Assembly (NCBI GenBank): GCA_025453955.1
Contig: JALOPJ010000055.1
Location: forward strand, 1-42,148
Reading direction: 5' to 3'
Length of the DNA stretch: 42,148 bases
Origin: Candidatus Edwardsiibacteriota bacterium
Lineage (GTDB): Bacteria > Edwardsbacteria > AC1 > EtOH8
Part shown: positions 8,839 to 18,437 of the stretch, one piece after another
Layout of the letters: every line of letters begins with the position of its first letter
Position numbering within the stretch: the first letter of the stretch is position 1
Program-made: the position numbers and the translations under genes
The notes under the pieces: generated by a model
Told to the model about the DNA's origin: nothing
Database searches by the model: none
What the model saw: only the letters and a program-made list of their open reading frames with translations

Positions 8839-10524
8839 ATGAATAGAACAAAGTACAACCATACCCTGCGGGCCCTCGCGGCCGCCTGTTGCCTGGCACT
8901 GGCGGTCTCCTGCGCCCAGCGCCCGGCGCTGGACCGGCCCTCGGCCGAGCAGTCGGCGCTGGACCTGGTGGGCCTGGCCACGCTGCGGGCCGAGAACGGG
9001 GACCTGGCCGGGGCCATCGCCCAGCTCAAGCGGGCCCGGTCGTTGGATCCCGGTTCGCCGCTGATCCACCTGATGATCGCCCAGCATTACTACGAGCTGG
9101 GCAACGACACCCTGGCCGGTCTCTACGCCGGCCGCGCGGTCAGGCTCGATCCCGGCAACGCCGACGGCCGGCTGGTGCTGGGCAACAGCCACCTGCTGGC
9201 CCGCCGTTACGACGAGGCGCTGCAGCAGTACCTGGTCGCCGCCCGGCTCCGGCCGCAGTCGGCCGAGATCTCGGTGACCCTGGCCCAGCTCTACGAGGCG
9301 ACCGACCGGCCCGACTCGGCCCTGGCGGTGCTGCGCCGCGAGGTCGACCGCTCGGGCGAGCAGGCCGCCCGCCAGGGGCTGGCCGGCCTGCTGACCCGGC
9401 TGCGGCGGTGGCCGGAAGCCCTGCACCAGTACCGCGGGATCCTGGACGCGGACTCGACCGACCTCAAGGCCCTGTACTCGGCCGGCCTGCTGTTCGAGGT
9501 CACCGAGCAGCCGGACTCGGCCGTCGCCTACTTCGAACGGGCCTCGGCCCAGCAGCCCGCCAATGCCGCCATCAGGCGGCGGATCTTCAACGCCCTGCTG
9601 GGCCGCAAGGACTACGCCGCGGCCGCCCGGGAGGCCGAGGGCGTCCTCGACCTCGAGCCCGGCGACGCCGGCATGCGGCTGCAGCTGGCGCGGATCCGCT
9701 ACCGCCAGGGAGAGATGGATGAGGCCGCCGCCGCGTTCGCGGCGCTGCTGGCGGCCGACAGCGCCAACACCGAGGCGCTCTACACGCTGGCCCGGCTGCG
9801 GCTGCAGCAGAAGCGCTACGAGGAGGCCGCGGCGTACTTCCGTCGGACCCTGCGGATACTGCCGCGCGTGGGCGAGGCGTGGATCAACCTCGGGGTCTGC
9901 CAGCTGCAGCTGGGGCAGCGCGACTCCGCGGAACACAGCTTCAAGCGGGCGCGGCGCCACGGCAGCCGGATGGAGATCGACTACCTGTTCGGCTTCGCCT
10001 ACGCCCAGCTGGACCGCCACGCCGAGGCCCTGCCCCATTACCTCAGGGTACTGCCGCAGCACCGCACGGACCCGGCGTTCCTGTTCAACCTGGCGGCGGC
10101 CTGCGAGCGCAGCGGCGACTTCGCCGCCGCCGAGCGGTGGTTCAAGGAACTGCTGGCGCGCGATCCGGACCACGCCTCGGCCCAGAACTACCTGGGGTAC
10201 ATGTACGCCGAGCGCGGCATCAAGCTGGACGAGGCCGAGGCGCTGATCGCCCGGGCCCTGGCCCAGGAGCCGGACAACGCCTACTACATCGACAGCATGG
10301 GCTGGGTGCACTTCCGGCTGGGGCGGCTGGACGAGGCCCGCGCCAGCATCGAGCGGGCCGTGGCCCTGCTGCCGCGCGACGCCACCCTGCGCGAGCACCT
10401 GGGCGACATCTACCTGGCCCAGGGCGACCGGGAGCGCGCGGTCCAACAGTGGCGGATCGCGCTGGAGATCGACCCCGCCAAGGCGGCGCTGAAGGACAAG
10501 ATCGCCGGGGCGCCGGGCCAGTGA
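8839..10524 (+). CDS. TPR repeat lipoprotein
   Basis: Signal peptide with Cys (ALAVSCAQ), many TPR units ([29 protein letters not shown]). Confidence 0.88.
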   Translation: [561 protein letters not shown]

Positions 10525-10525
10525 A

Positions 10526-11290
10526 ATGAAACAGCCTGCTGTTTTCCTGCTGCTCCTTGTAGCGGCCCTGGCCCTGCGCTGCAGCCACGCGCCGGTCGTC
10601 CCCCCCGGTGACCCCGCCGCCCTGTGGCGCACGGTGCAGGCGGGCTACGACCGTCCCGACGTTCCCTTCGTGGCCGAGGGTACCGCCGGCATCGAGTCGC
10701 GCAACGCCAGCCATTCGGTCGACTTCGCCCTGCGCTGGGAAAGCGCCTCCCGCTTCCGCATCGACCTGACCGGCCCGTTCGGGATCGCGCTGGCCTCGGC
10801 CGCGCTGGTGGACACCCTGGCCTGGGTCAGCGTCCCGTTGCGCGGCACCTACCTGGCCGGTCCGCTGGCGCTGGCCGACTCCGCCGCCGCCGCGTCGCTC
10901 AACCTGTCGCTGGACCGGATCGTGCGCGCGGTGTCCGGCCTGCCGCCCCGCCAGGACGGCGAGTTCCTGAGGGCCGAGCGGGGGCTGAAGGCCTTCGACT
11001 TCCAGTTCCGGAACGGCGACACCATCCGGACGTTCACCGTCGACGGCCGCTGCGCCGATATCACCGGCTACCGGGTGCGGATCTCCGACTCGATATGGGC
11101 CGAGCTGCACTACGGCGACTTCCGTGTCGTCGACGGCGCGCGCCGCCCCCATCGCGTCAAGCTCTCCAGCCCGACCGCGGGAATGGCGCTGGACCTGGCG
11201 TTCGACCGCATCGAGCCGGCCAAGCCGTTCCCCGCCGGCGTCTGGCGGCAGTCCGTGCCCGACGGGCTTTCCCCGCAGCGGTTCAAGTGA
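10526..11290 (+). CDS. LolB/DUF4292-like outer-membrane lipoprotein
   Basis: Lipobox-like ALALRCSHAP followed by a LolB/DUF4292-like fold pattern (FRIDLTGPFGIALASAALVDTLAWVSVPLRGTYLAG). Confidence 0.6.
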   Translation: MKQPAVFLLLLVAALALRCSHAPVVPPGDPAALWRTVQAGYDRPDVPFVAEGTAGIESRNASHSVDFALRWESASRFRIDLTGPFGIALASAALVDTLAWVSVPLRGTYLAGPLALADSAAAASLNLSLDRIVRAVSGLPPRQDGEFLRAERGLKAFDFQFRNGDTIRTFTVDGRCADITGYRVRISDSIWAELHYGDFRVVDGARRPHRVKLSSPTAGMALDLAFDRIEPAKPFPAGVWRQSVPDGLSPQRFK

Positions 11291-11294
11291 GGCC

Positions 11295-11807
11295 ATGAAC
11301 CGGCCGCGCGACCGCCACGGCTGGCGCACCACCGGCGCCCGCACCGTGTACCGCAACCGCTGGCTGGCGCTGCGGGAGTACCGCATCGCCTACCCCGGCG
11401 GCCGGCCCGGCATCTACGGGATGGTGCACAAGCCGCCCGGCGTGGCCTACACGGTCGGCCGCGATTTCCTGGAACTGCCGGCCGGCGCGATCTCGCGGCG
11501 CGAGACGCCGCTGGCAGCCGCCCGGCGCGAGCTGTTCGAGGAGACCGGCCTGCGGGCGAAACGCTGGGCCAGGCTCGGCAGTTTCTTCACCGCGCTGGGG
11601 CACGAGGACGCCGAGATCATCGTATACCTGGCCCGGGACCTGGACGATTCAGCGCTCTCCCACGCCAACAAGGAGCACGACGAGGGCATCTTGGGCATCT
11701 ACGCGCTGCCGATCATCCGGGTGAAGCGGCTGGTCAAGACGGACCGCATCAACTGCGGCATCACGCTGGCCTCCCTCCACCTGTTCTTCTCGCATCAAGG
11801 GAAATGA
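11295..11807 (+). CDS. Nudix hydrolase (ADP-ribose pyrophosphatase-like)
   Basis: Nudix box variant GAISRRETPLAAARRELFEETGLRA. Confidence 0.85.
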   Translation: MNRPRDRHGWRTTGARTVYRNRWLALREYRIAYPGGRPGIYGMVHKPPGVAYTVGRDFLELPAGAISRRETPLAAARRELFEETGLRAKRWARLGSFFTALGHEDAEIIVYLARDLDDSALSHANKEHDEGILGIYALPIIRVKRLVKTDRINCGITLASLHLFFSHQGK

Positions 11808-11808
11808 C

Positions 11809-12129
11809 ATGAACTGCATCCTGATCTACTCGACCTTCCCGGACAAGGCAACGGCCGTCGCGGCGGCCCGCGCCCTGCTGGAGGAACAGCTGGCGGCCGG
11901 CGCCAACCTCTGGCCGCTGGAATCGCACTTCCGCTGGCAGGGCAAGATCGAAATACGCCAGGAGTGCGCGGCGCTGTTCCAGGCCGAGCGCCGGTTCTAC
12001 CAGCGGATCGAGGCCCGGCTCAGTGGATCATGGACGAGACCGTGCGGCCGGTGGAGCGGCGCGAGCGCAGGGAACGGGTCAAGGATAGCAAGGCAGCAAA
12101 GCAATCAATACTGTCGCGCAGAAAGTGAT
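11809..12129 (+). pseudogene. cutA: CutA1-like divalent-cation tolerance gene with internal out-of-frame deletion
   Basis: In-frame CutA N-terminus (CILIYSTFPDKATAVAAARALLEEQLAAGANLWPLESHFRWQGKIEIRQECAALFQAERRFYQRIEARL) followed, in another frame, by QWIMDETVRPVERRERRERVKDSKAAKQSILSRRK*. Confidence 0.75.
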
Positions 12130-12132
12130 CGC

Positions 12133-12624
12133 ATGCACAAGGTGGATCGGACAATGGCTCGATCTATCATCATTGTCCTTTTTGTCGCGCTACTATTCTC
12201 TTTAATTGATTATCGGTTCAATGTTATTGGCATGCCTTACATACCCCATCTCACATTACTAATCGGTATTGTCATTCTCACTATCTATCTCTACGTGTCA
12301 AATACAGTCTTGAGCATTGAACATGACAGGCTTAGGGTAACCCTTGGTCTAATCCTAGTCGATGATATTTCGTATGATAGCATATTGAATTGCGAGCGGG
12401 TTCTCCACTATCCCGGCTCACACAGACCAGTTATCGACCCTATTGACAACATCATTTTTACAAGATACGTCTTCACCGGTAGGCCCTGGCTCGCCGTGCA
12501 TCATGCAAACGGTGACACGCGGTACATCCCCGTCAAGGATTCAATCGATTCACTGAACATCCTCGTGAAAGCAATTGAAGCATATAAAAAGGAACGCCGT
12601 GGATTGCCGGAAAGAATCAAATAA
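12133..12624 (+). CDS. Hypothetical membrane protein with PH-like C-terminal region
   Basis: Two hydrophobic segments at N-terminus, AT-rich composition unlike neighbours, ATG at 12133 (alternative ATG at 12154). Confidence 0.6.
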   Translation: MHKVDRTMARSIIIVLFVALLFSLIDYRFNVIGMPYIPHLTLLIGIVILTIYLYVSNTVLSIEHDRLRVTLGLILVDDISYDSILNCERVLHYPGSHRPVIDPIDNIIFTRYVFTGRPWLAVHHANGDTRYIPVKDSIDSLNILVKAIEAYKKERRGLPERIK

Positions 12625-12793
12625 AACCTCCTGCACCTGCACCTACGAGCCCTGCCCCCGCAAGGGCGTGTGCTGCGAGTGCGTGGCCTACCACCGGAAG
12701 AACGGCGAAGTACCCGGCTGTTTCTTCTCGCAGGCCGGGGAGGCCAGCTACGACCGCAGCGTGCGGTCGTTCATCAAGGATCAGTCGCGTTGA
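12599..12793 (+). CDS. DUF6485-like Cys-rich small cytosolic protein
   Basis: CTCTYEPCPRKGVCCECVAYHRKNGEVPGCFF; GTG start overlapping the previous ORF end. Confidence 0.75.
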   Translation: MDCRKESNKTSCTCTYEPCPRKGVCCECVAYHRKNGEVPGCFFSQAGEASYDRSVRSFIKDQSR

Positions 12794-12807
12794 CGCTGGG
12801 GAACACC

Positions 12808-13380
12808 GTGCGGTACGGCACATGGTCCCTGGCGGTCGGTCTTCAGATACTGGTCCTGACCGGGTGTGCCACGACCGGCAGGGTCGCCGACAACACGTTC
12901 CGCGACGCGCGCCACGGCATCCGCATCACCTTCCCGAGCGACTACTCCGTCAAGCCGGCTTCGGACCGCAACTCCCGGTACCGGGTGAAGGCCGTCCGCC
13001 GGGTCCCGCCCAGCGACAAGCGTTCGGAAGCGATCGTTCCTTCCTACGGGTTATACGTCGCACCGAAAAGCGCATTGCAGCGTCGCGCCAATACCAACGA
13101 CGAATTGTTCGAGGACTTCGTCTCGCTCGAGAGCGACAATTACTGCGCGCGTCTGTACCGCATCGTCGCCCGCCCGCACGGTGACCGGACGGTGAAGCTG
13201 CCGACCGGCGTCACCGCGCTCATCCGGCACTTCAACTCATCCGTCCTGTTGCCGGGCGATACCACGGCCTACGGCAATGGCATGGCGGCGTTCCTGGACG
13301 GGGGCGATTGCTTCGTCAAGCTGGAATACGTCGCGGACAGCGCGTCGTTCGACACCGCCGAGTTCCTCGGCATCCTGTAG
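12808..13380 (+). CDS. Hypothetical lipoprotein
   Basis: Signal peptide with lipobox (LQILVLTGCATT) from GTG 12808. Confidence 0.65.
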   Translation: MRYGTWSLAVGLQILVLTGCATTGRVADNTFRDARHGIRITFPSDYSVKPASDRNSRYRVKAVRRVPPSDKRSEAIVPSYGLYVAPKSALQRRANTNDELFEDFVSLESDNYCARLYRIVARPHGDRTVKLPTGVTALIRHFNSSVLLPGDTTAYGNGMAAFLDGGDCFVKLEYVADSASFDTAEFLGIL

Positions 13381-13395
13381 CGAGCATCGAACCGT

Positions 13396-14862
13396 ATGCC
13401 AGCGCAACCGCTGCTGATCGCCAAGAGCGACACGGACCTGTTCCTGCTGCCCCGGATGGCCAACCGCCACGGCCTGGTGGCCGGGGCCACCGGCACCGGC
13501 AAGACCGTCACGCTTCAGACATTGGCCGAGAACTTCTCCCGCGCCGGCGTCCCGGTGTTCATGGCCGACGTCAAGGGCGACCTGGCCGGGTTGTCGCAGC
13601 CCGGCGGGGCCAACCCCAAGATCGCCGAGCGGATCACGCTGCTGAAGCTGGCCGACCACGCCTACCAGGCCTGCCCGACGGCGTTCTGGGACGTGTTCGG
13701 CGAGCAGGGCCACCCGGTGCGGTCCACCATCTCCGAGATGGGCCCGCTGCTGCTGTCACGGCTGCTGAACCTCAACGAGGTCCAGGGAGGCGTGCTGGCC
13801 CTGGTCTTCAAGATCGCCGACGACGACGGCCTGCTGCTCTTGGACCTCAAGGACCTGCGGGCCATGCTGCAGCACGTGGGAGACAACGCCGACCGGTTCC
13901 AGACGGAGTACGGCAACATCTCCAAGGCCAGCATCGGCGCCATCCAGCGCGGCCTGCTGGCGCTGGAGCAGCAGGGCGCCGACCGGCTGTTCGCCGAGCC
14001 GGCGCTCAACCTGGACGACCTGATGCAGACCGATCCCCAGGGCCGCGGCGTAGTCAACATCCTGGCCGCGGACAAGCTGCTGCAGTCGCCGAAGATGTAC
14101 GCCTCGCTGCTGCTGTGGCTGCTGTCCGAGCTGTTCGAGCGGCTGCCCGAGGTGGGCGACCCCGACAAGCCCAGGCTGGTGTTCTTCTTCGACGAGGCCC
14201 ATCTGCTGTTCGACGACGCGCCCGACGCCCTGCTGCAGAAGATCGAGCAGGTGGTGCGGCTGATCCGCTCCAAGGGCGTGGGCGTCTACTTCGTCACCCA
14301 GAACCCGCTGGACATCCCGGACCGGATCCTGGGACAGCTGGGCAACCGCGTCCAGCACGCCCTGCGGGCCTTCACCCCGCGCGACCAGAAGGCGGTCAAC
14401 GCGGCGGCGGAGACCTTCCGCTCGAACCCCACGCTCAAGGTCGAGCAGGTGATCACCGAGCTGCAGGTGGGCGAGGCGCTGGTCTCGTTCCTGGACGAGA
14501 AGGGCGCGCCCGGCGTGGTCGAGCGGGCCTACGTGCTGCCGCCGCGCAGCCAGGTGGGCCCGGTCCAGCCCGGCCAGCGCCAGGAGACGATCAAGGCCTC
14601 GGCGGTGTACGGCGCATACGAGAAGACCGTCGACCGCGAGTCGGCCTACGAGATCCTCAAAGCGCGGACGGAGAAAGCCGGGGCCGCGGCGCCCGCGCCG
14701 CAGGCGCGGCCGGCCACGCCCAAGGGCCGGGCGGCGCCGCAGCGCCAGGGCGTGGCCGAGGCCGTGCTCAAGAGCGCGGCCCGCGCCGCGGCCACCCAGG
14801 CCGGGCGGTCCATCATGCGGGGCGTGCTGGGCACCATCTTCGGCGGCCGGGCCCGGTTCTGA
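13396..14862 (+). CDS. HerA-like / DUF853 (YjgR-type) ATPase
   Basis: Walker [23 protein letters not shown], Walker [14 protein letters not shown]-terminal [19 protein letters not shown]. Confidence 0.88.
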   Translation: MPAQPLLIAKSDTDLFLLPRMANRHGLVAGATGTGKTVTLQTLAENFSRAGVPVFMADVKGDLAGLSQPGGANPKIAERITLLKLADHAYQACPTAFWDVFGEQGHPVRSTISEMGPLLLSRLLNLNEVQGGVLALVFKIADDDGLLLLDLKDLRAMLQHVGDNADRFQTEYGNISKASIGAIQRGLLALEQQGADRLFAEPALNLDDLMQTDPQGRGVVNILAADKLLQSPKMYASLLLWLLSELFERLPEVGDPDKPRLVFFFDEAHLLFDDAPDALLQKIEQVVRLIRSKGVGVYFVTQNPLDIPDRILGQLGNRVQHALRAFTPRDQKAVNAAAETFRSNPTLKVEQVITELQVGEALVSFLDEKGAPGVVERAYVLPPRSQVGPVQPGQRQETIKASAVYGAYEKTVDRESAYEILKARTEKAGAAAPAPQARPATPKGRAAPQRQGVAEAVLKSAARAAATQAGRSIMRGVLGTIFGGRARF

Positions 14863-14873
14863 CCCGCCGGCCC

Positions 14874-15749
14874 ATGCAGCTGCTGTTGGCGCTGGCCATC
14901 GGCCTGGCCGTGTTCTTCAACCTCCGGGCGCTGGCGGGAAATCATCGCGATGCCTGGTGGGCCCGCCTGCTGTTCCGCCCGCACGGCCCCCGCACCGACG
15001 TCCGCTACCTGACGCGGCGCGAGCTGCTGCGGTCCGGGCTGCTGTCCTGCTGCCTGGCGGCGGGCCTGGGAGCCCTGCAGGTACTGGCCGTGCTGGTCCC
15101 GCAGCGATCTTTCGACCGGCATCCCGCCCTGTTCGCGGCCTGGCTTTCCCTGTCGTTCCTGCTCACGTTCCTTTGCCTGCTGTTCGCACTGTCGGGCATC
15201 ATCCTGGTCGTCCGCGGCCTGTGCCGCAGTTCAAGGTATGTCCCGCCGGTCCCGAAGGAGAAGGAGATCGAGCATACGCCCTACCTGGCGATCGACGACA
15301 GCTGGTACCGCAAGCCCGCCGGCGTCCCCGAGCACGTCTCCTGCGGCGGCGTGGTGGCGCGGGTCGAGCGGGGCACCGTCCTGATCGCGCTGCTCAAGGA
15401 GGACGGATTCCTCCGCCTGGTCCTGCCGAAGGGGCATCTGGAGCGCGGCGAGTCGCTGGAACAGGCGGCCCGCCGCGAGATCGCCGAGGAATCGGGCCTC
15501 ACCGACCTGCGATTGCTCTGCGAGATCGGGGTGCGCGAACGGCTGGACCTGAAGAAACGGTCCTGGAAGACCACCCACTACTTCCTGTTCTCCACGACGC
15601 AGCGGTCCGGGCACCCCACGGACGCACACCACACCTACGTCTTGGAGTGGTCCCCCCTCGACCGCCTGCCCGACATGTTCTGGCCCGAACAGGAGGAACT
15701 GGTGCGCACCAACACCGCGATGATCAAGAGCGCGCTGTTCCGGCCATGA
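14874..15749 (+). CDS. Membrane-anchored Nudix hydrolase
   Basis: About three hydrophobic N-terminal segments then Nudix box GHLERGESLEQAARREIAEESGL. Confidence 0.75.
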   Translation: MQLLLALAIGLAVFFNLRALAGNHRDAWWARLLFRPHGPRTDVRYLTRRELLRSGLLSCCLAAGLGALQVLAVLVPQRSFDRHPALFAAWLSLSFLLTFLCLLFALSGIILVVRGLCRSSRYVPPVPKEKEIEHTPYLAIDDSWYRKPAGVPEHVSCGGVVARVERGTVLIALLKEDGFLRLVLPKGHLERGESLEQAARREIAEESGLTDLRLLCEIGVRERLDLKKRSWKTTHYFLFSTTQRSGHPTDAHHTYVLEWSPLDRLPDMFWPEQEELVRTNTAMIKSALFRP

Positions 15750-16423
15750 ACGGGGCGACGATGGAAGAGCACACCGAAGCGCTCGGGCGCATCGCCGCCG
15801 ATCGCGGGATGGCCGTGTTCGGCGTGGCGGAGCTGGCGCCGGTCCGCGGGACGTTCCGCCCCGAGATCGTCCCCGCGGCGCAGGGCCTGACGCACGGGAT
15901 CAGCATGGGCTACCGGCTGTCCGATCCCGTGCTCGACGGCATCTCCGACCGGCCGACGCTGATCTACAAGCACCACTACAAGGTCGCCAATTACATGCTG
16001 GACCAGGCCGCCGCCCACGTCGCCGCATACATCCATCGGCAACGGAAGCGGGCGCTGCCGGTCCCGGCCTCGCAGGTGATCGACTGGAAGGACAACTACG
16101 GCCACCTGTCGCACAAGGCGATCGCGGCGCAGGCCGGCCTGGGGTGGATCGGCCGCTCGGCGCTGTTCCTCCACCCCGTCCACCGCGGCCGGCTGCGGTT
16201 GGTCACCGTGCTGACCGACCTGCCGCTGGTGCCCGGCATTCCGCTGCCCGAGCTCGACCGCTGCGGGACCTGCCGTGCCTGCATCGACGCCTGCCCGGCC
16301 GGCGCGATCTCCGAGGCGGGGTACGACCGCATCCGGTGCGCCGGGAAGCTGAAGGAGTTCTCCCGCATGCCGGGCATCGGGCAGTCGATCTGCGGCGTCT
16401 GCGTCAGGGTCTGCCCGAGATGA
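15746..16423 (+). CDS. QueG-like epoxyqueuosine reductase family 4Fe-4S protein
   Basis: CGTCRACIDACPAGAI and CGVCVRVCPR ferredoxin motifs; GLGWIGRSALFL; overlaps previous stop (ATGA). Confidence 0.75.
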   Translation: MNGATMEEHTEALGRIAADRGMAVFGVAELAPVRGTFRPEIVPAAQGLTHGISMGYRLSDPVLDGISDRPTLIYKHHYKVANYMLDQAAAHVAAYIHRQRKRALPVPASQVIDWKDNYGHLSHKAIAAQAGLGWIGRSALFLHPVHRGRLRLVTVLTDLPLVPGIPLPELDRCGTCRACIDACPAGAISEAGYDRIRCAGKLKEFSRMPGIGQSICGVCVRVCPR

Positions 16424-16427
16424 CGAA

Positions 16428-17018
16428 ATGAAACACATGACGCCGCTCATCGCGGCGCTCGCCGTTATGGCAGGGCCGTGCCTCGCCGAGATCGCACTGA
16501 CCGGAGGCCCATCCTGGCTGTGGTCGGACGCGCGATCCGGAGCGACCGGACCCGGCATGTCCGTCTCAATACGCCAGTGTGGAGCCCCAATATTCGGTTC
16601 AGATCGGCTGGGGTTCCGGCTGTTCTACGCCCGCATGCCATACCTCTCTTCCAGTCAGTGCCGTGAACGCATTCATATCGGAACGGCATCATTTCACGCA
16701 GGTTTCCATGCCGAGATCGGCCGGTTCACGCTCTCGCTGTTCCCCGGCGTCGGACTCGGCCTGCAAAAGACATGGAAAGATGAGTTTGCGCCAACGGATC
16801 TCGTGGTTTTCGGCGGTGGTGACCGCTGGGGCGATCGTATTTACGCCATCGCGGAGCTTTCGCTTTCACTGCAATACCCTGTCACTCGACATCTGTTCGC
16901 CGGCTGCGAGTTGACTGAACGCGGATATCTGAATCTTCTGGGTAGGATGATCGACCGCTACTCCGGCCCAGAACTGGTCTGCGGCACGAGCCCCTCCCTG
17001 GTGTTCGGATACCGATAG
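16428..17018 (+). CDS. Hypothetical exported protein, possible outer-membrane barrel
   Basis: N-terminal signal peptide, alternating beta-like segments; no recognised family. Confidence 0.5.
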   Translation: MKHMTPLIAALAVMAGPCLAEIALTGGPSWLWSDARSGATGPGMSVSIRQCGAPIFGSDRLGFRLFYARMPYLSSSQCRERIHIGTASFHAGFHAEIGRFTLSLFPGVGLGLQKTWKDEFAPTDLVVFGGGDRWGDRIYAIAELSLSLQYPVTRHLFAGCELTERGYLNLLGRMIDRYSGPELVCGTSPSLVFGYR

Positions 17019-17066
17019 AGTGGACATTGTCGTGTTCAACAGGACCCGCCGCCAAGGCGCCAACGA

Positions 17067-17612
17067 ATGACTATGCCCCGACCACCGATGCCGGTCAAGT
17101 ACTTCCTCGGCCTGATCTACTCGCCGCTGGTCAGCCTCTGGCAGCTGGAGCGCGACCTGCTGTCCCGGTTCGACTTCATCGACCAGCGCAGTCCCGTGCT
17201 GGAGTTCGACGCCTTCACGGACTACTACGCCGCGGAGATGGGCCCGCGCCTCTACCGCGCCTGGTGGAGCCTGCACCGGCTGCTGCCCCCCGACCGGCTG
17301 GCTGAGTTCAAGCTGCTCGCCCACGAGCTGGAACAGCGGTACGTCCTGCCGGGCGGCGGCGGCCGCGGCGTCAACATCGACCCCGGCTACCTCAACGAAT
17401 CGCGGCTGGTGCTGGCCTCCTGCAAGGACTTCGCCCACCGCGTCTACCTGGGGCAGGGCGTGTACGCCGAGGTGTCGCTGGTCTACCGCAAGGACGGCTT
17501 CGCCCCGCTGGAATGGACCTACGGCGACTACCAGGCGCCCGAGGCCCTGCGTTTCTTCCAGGCCATGAGGCAGGATTACCGCAAACAGCTGAAAGAGATC
17601 GAACATGACTGA
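17067..17612 (+). CDS. DUF4416 family protein
   Basis: PVKYFLGLIYSP...FTDYYAAEMG..LYR; NIDPGYL; typical DUF4416 signatures. Confidence 0.82.
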   Translation: MTMPRPPMPVKYFLGLIYSPLVSLWQLERDLLSRFDFIDQRSPVLEFDAFTDYYAAEMGPRLYRAWWSLHRLLPPDRLAEFKLLAHELEQRYVLPGGGGRGVNIDPGYLNESRLVLASCKDFAHRVYLGQGVYAEVSLVYRKDGFAPLEWTYGDYQAPEALRFFQAMRQDYRKQLKEIEHD

Positions 17613-18036
17613 TCCCGCAGCCGACCACGTATTCGAGTGGACGGTCCACCCGGTCCGGGAATCGATGCCCAAGGCCGTCATCGCCATCGTCTTCCCGGTC
17701 GCGGTCTCGGCGCTGGTGCTGCTGTGGACCCGCTCGGCGTTCTGGTCCGGACTGGGGTTCGTCCTGTTGTTCGCCTCTGAGTTCCCCTTCTTCATCCGGA
17801 CCGTCTACCGGTTCGACGGCGACGGCGTCACCATGAAGCGCGGCGGGGTGACGATCGCCAGGAAATGGGAGCAGGTCCGCAGCTACTATCCCGACCGTAA
17901 CGGGGTCCAGCTCTCGCCCTACTTGAAACCATCCTGGATGGAGAATTTCCGCGGCGTGTATCTGCAGTACGGCAGGCACAAGGAGGAGATACTGGAACAA
18001 CTGGAACAGCGATTGCCACAACCCGCGAAACAATGA
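17605..18036 (+). CDS. Hypothetical membrane protein
   Basis: Two predicted TM segments; overlap with upstream CDS. Confidence 0.6.
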   Translation: MTDPAADHVFEWTVHPVRESMPKAVIAIVFPVAVSALVLLWTRSAFWSGLGFVLLFASEFPFFIRTVYRFDGDGVTMKRGGVTIARKWEQVRSYYPDRNGVQLSPYLKPSWMENFRGVYLQYGRHKEEILEQLEQRLPQPAKQ

Positions 18037-18082
18037 ATGTCATCCCGAGAATGCCCTCTTGCCTTACCAACCGAGGGATGGC
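18037..18082. repeat. REP-like palindromic repeat copy 1 (ATGTCATCCCGAGAATGC...CGAGGGATGGC)
   Basis: 46-nt ungapped similarity to 18104-18149 (about 36/46 identical) with CATCCC/GGGATG arms. Confidence 0.7.
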
Positions 18083-18103
18083 ACTGCAACAACCCATGAT
18101 AAA

Positions 18104-18149
18104 ATGTCATCCCGGGATTGCATTCCCGCCCTGCGAACTGAGGGATGGC
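18104..18149. repeat. REP-like palindromic repeat copy 2, overlapping the annotated GIY-YIG start
   Basis: ATGTCATCCCGGGATTGC...CTGAGGGATGGC; same spacing of CATCCC/GGGATG arms. Confidence 0.7.
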
Positions 18150-18435
18150 TCATCAAGATATGCATGATTATTATGCCTACATCCACGCCAACAATGACGA
18201 AGTCCTCTACATTGGCGTGACCAATGATCTGCGGCGCAGGATTTACGAGCACAAGACCAAGCTTATTCCCGGTTTTAGCAAAACACATACCTGCGATAGA
18301 TTGATCCACTTCGAGCATTTCACTGACATTAAGTATGCCATCGCTCGCGAAATACAACTAAAGCGGTGGCGTCATTCCAAGAAAGTGGTATTGATCGAAC
18401 TGAATAACAAACAATGGCGTGAAATACCTGTATGA
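18145..18435 (+). CDS. GIY-YIG (YhbQ/UvrC-N-like) single-domain nuclease
   Basis: YYAYIHANNDEVLYIGVTNDLRRRIYEHK...AIAREIQLKRWRHSKKVVLIELNNKQWREI; alternative start ATG 18160 (MHDYYAYI). Confidence 0.85.
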   Translation: MAHQDMHDYYAYIHANNDEVLYIGVTNDLRRRIYEHKTKLIPGFSKTHTCDRLIHFEHFTDIKYAIAREIQLKRWRHSKKVVLIELNNKQWREIPV

Positions 18436-18437
18436 TG

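Noticed and set aside
8506-10632. 708-aa minus-strand ORF opposite the TPR lipoprotein
   Set aside because: Antisense artefact of GC-rich coding; no domain signal.
13396-14862. HerA-like ATPase as part of a defence system (e.g. HerA-NurA/SIR2-type)
   Set aside because: It matches the widespread DUF853/YjgR type and has no nuclease or SIR2 partner next to it.
13308-14873. N-terminal extension of the 813-aa ORF upstream of the membrane Nudix gene
   Set aside because: Out-of-frame reading of the HerA-like gene; real start is ATG 14874.
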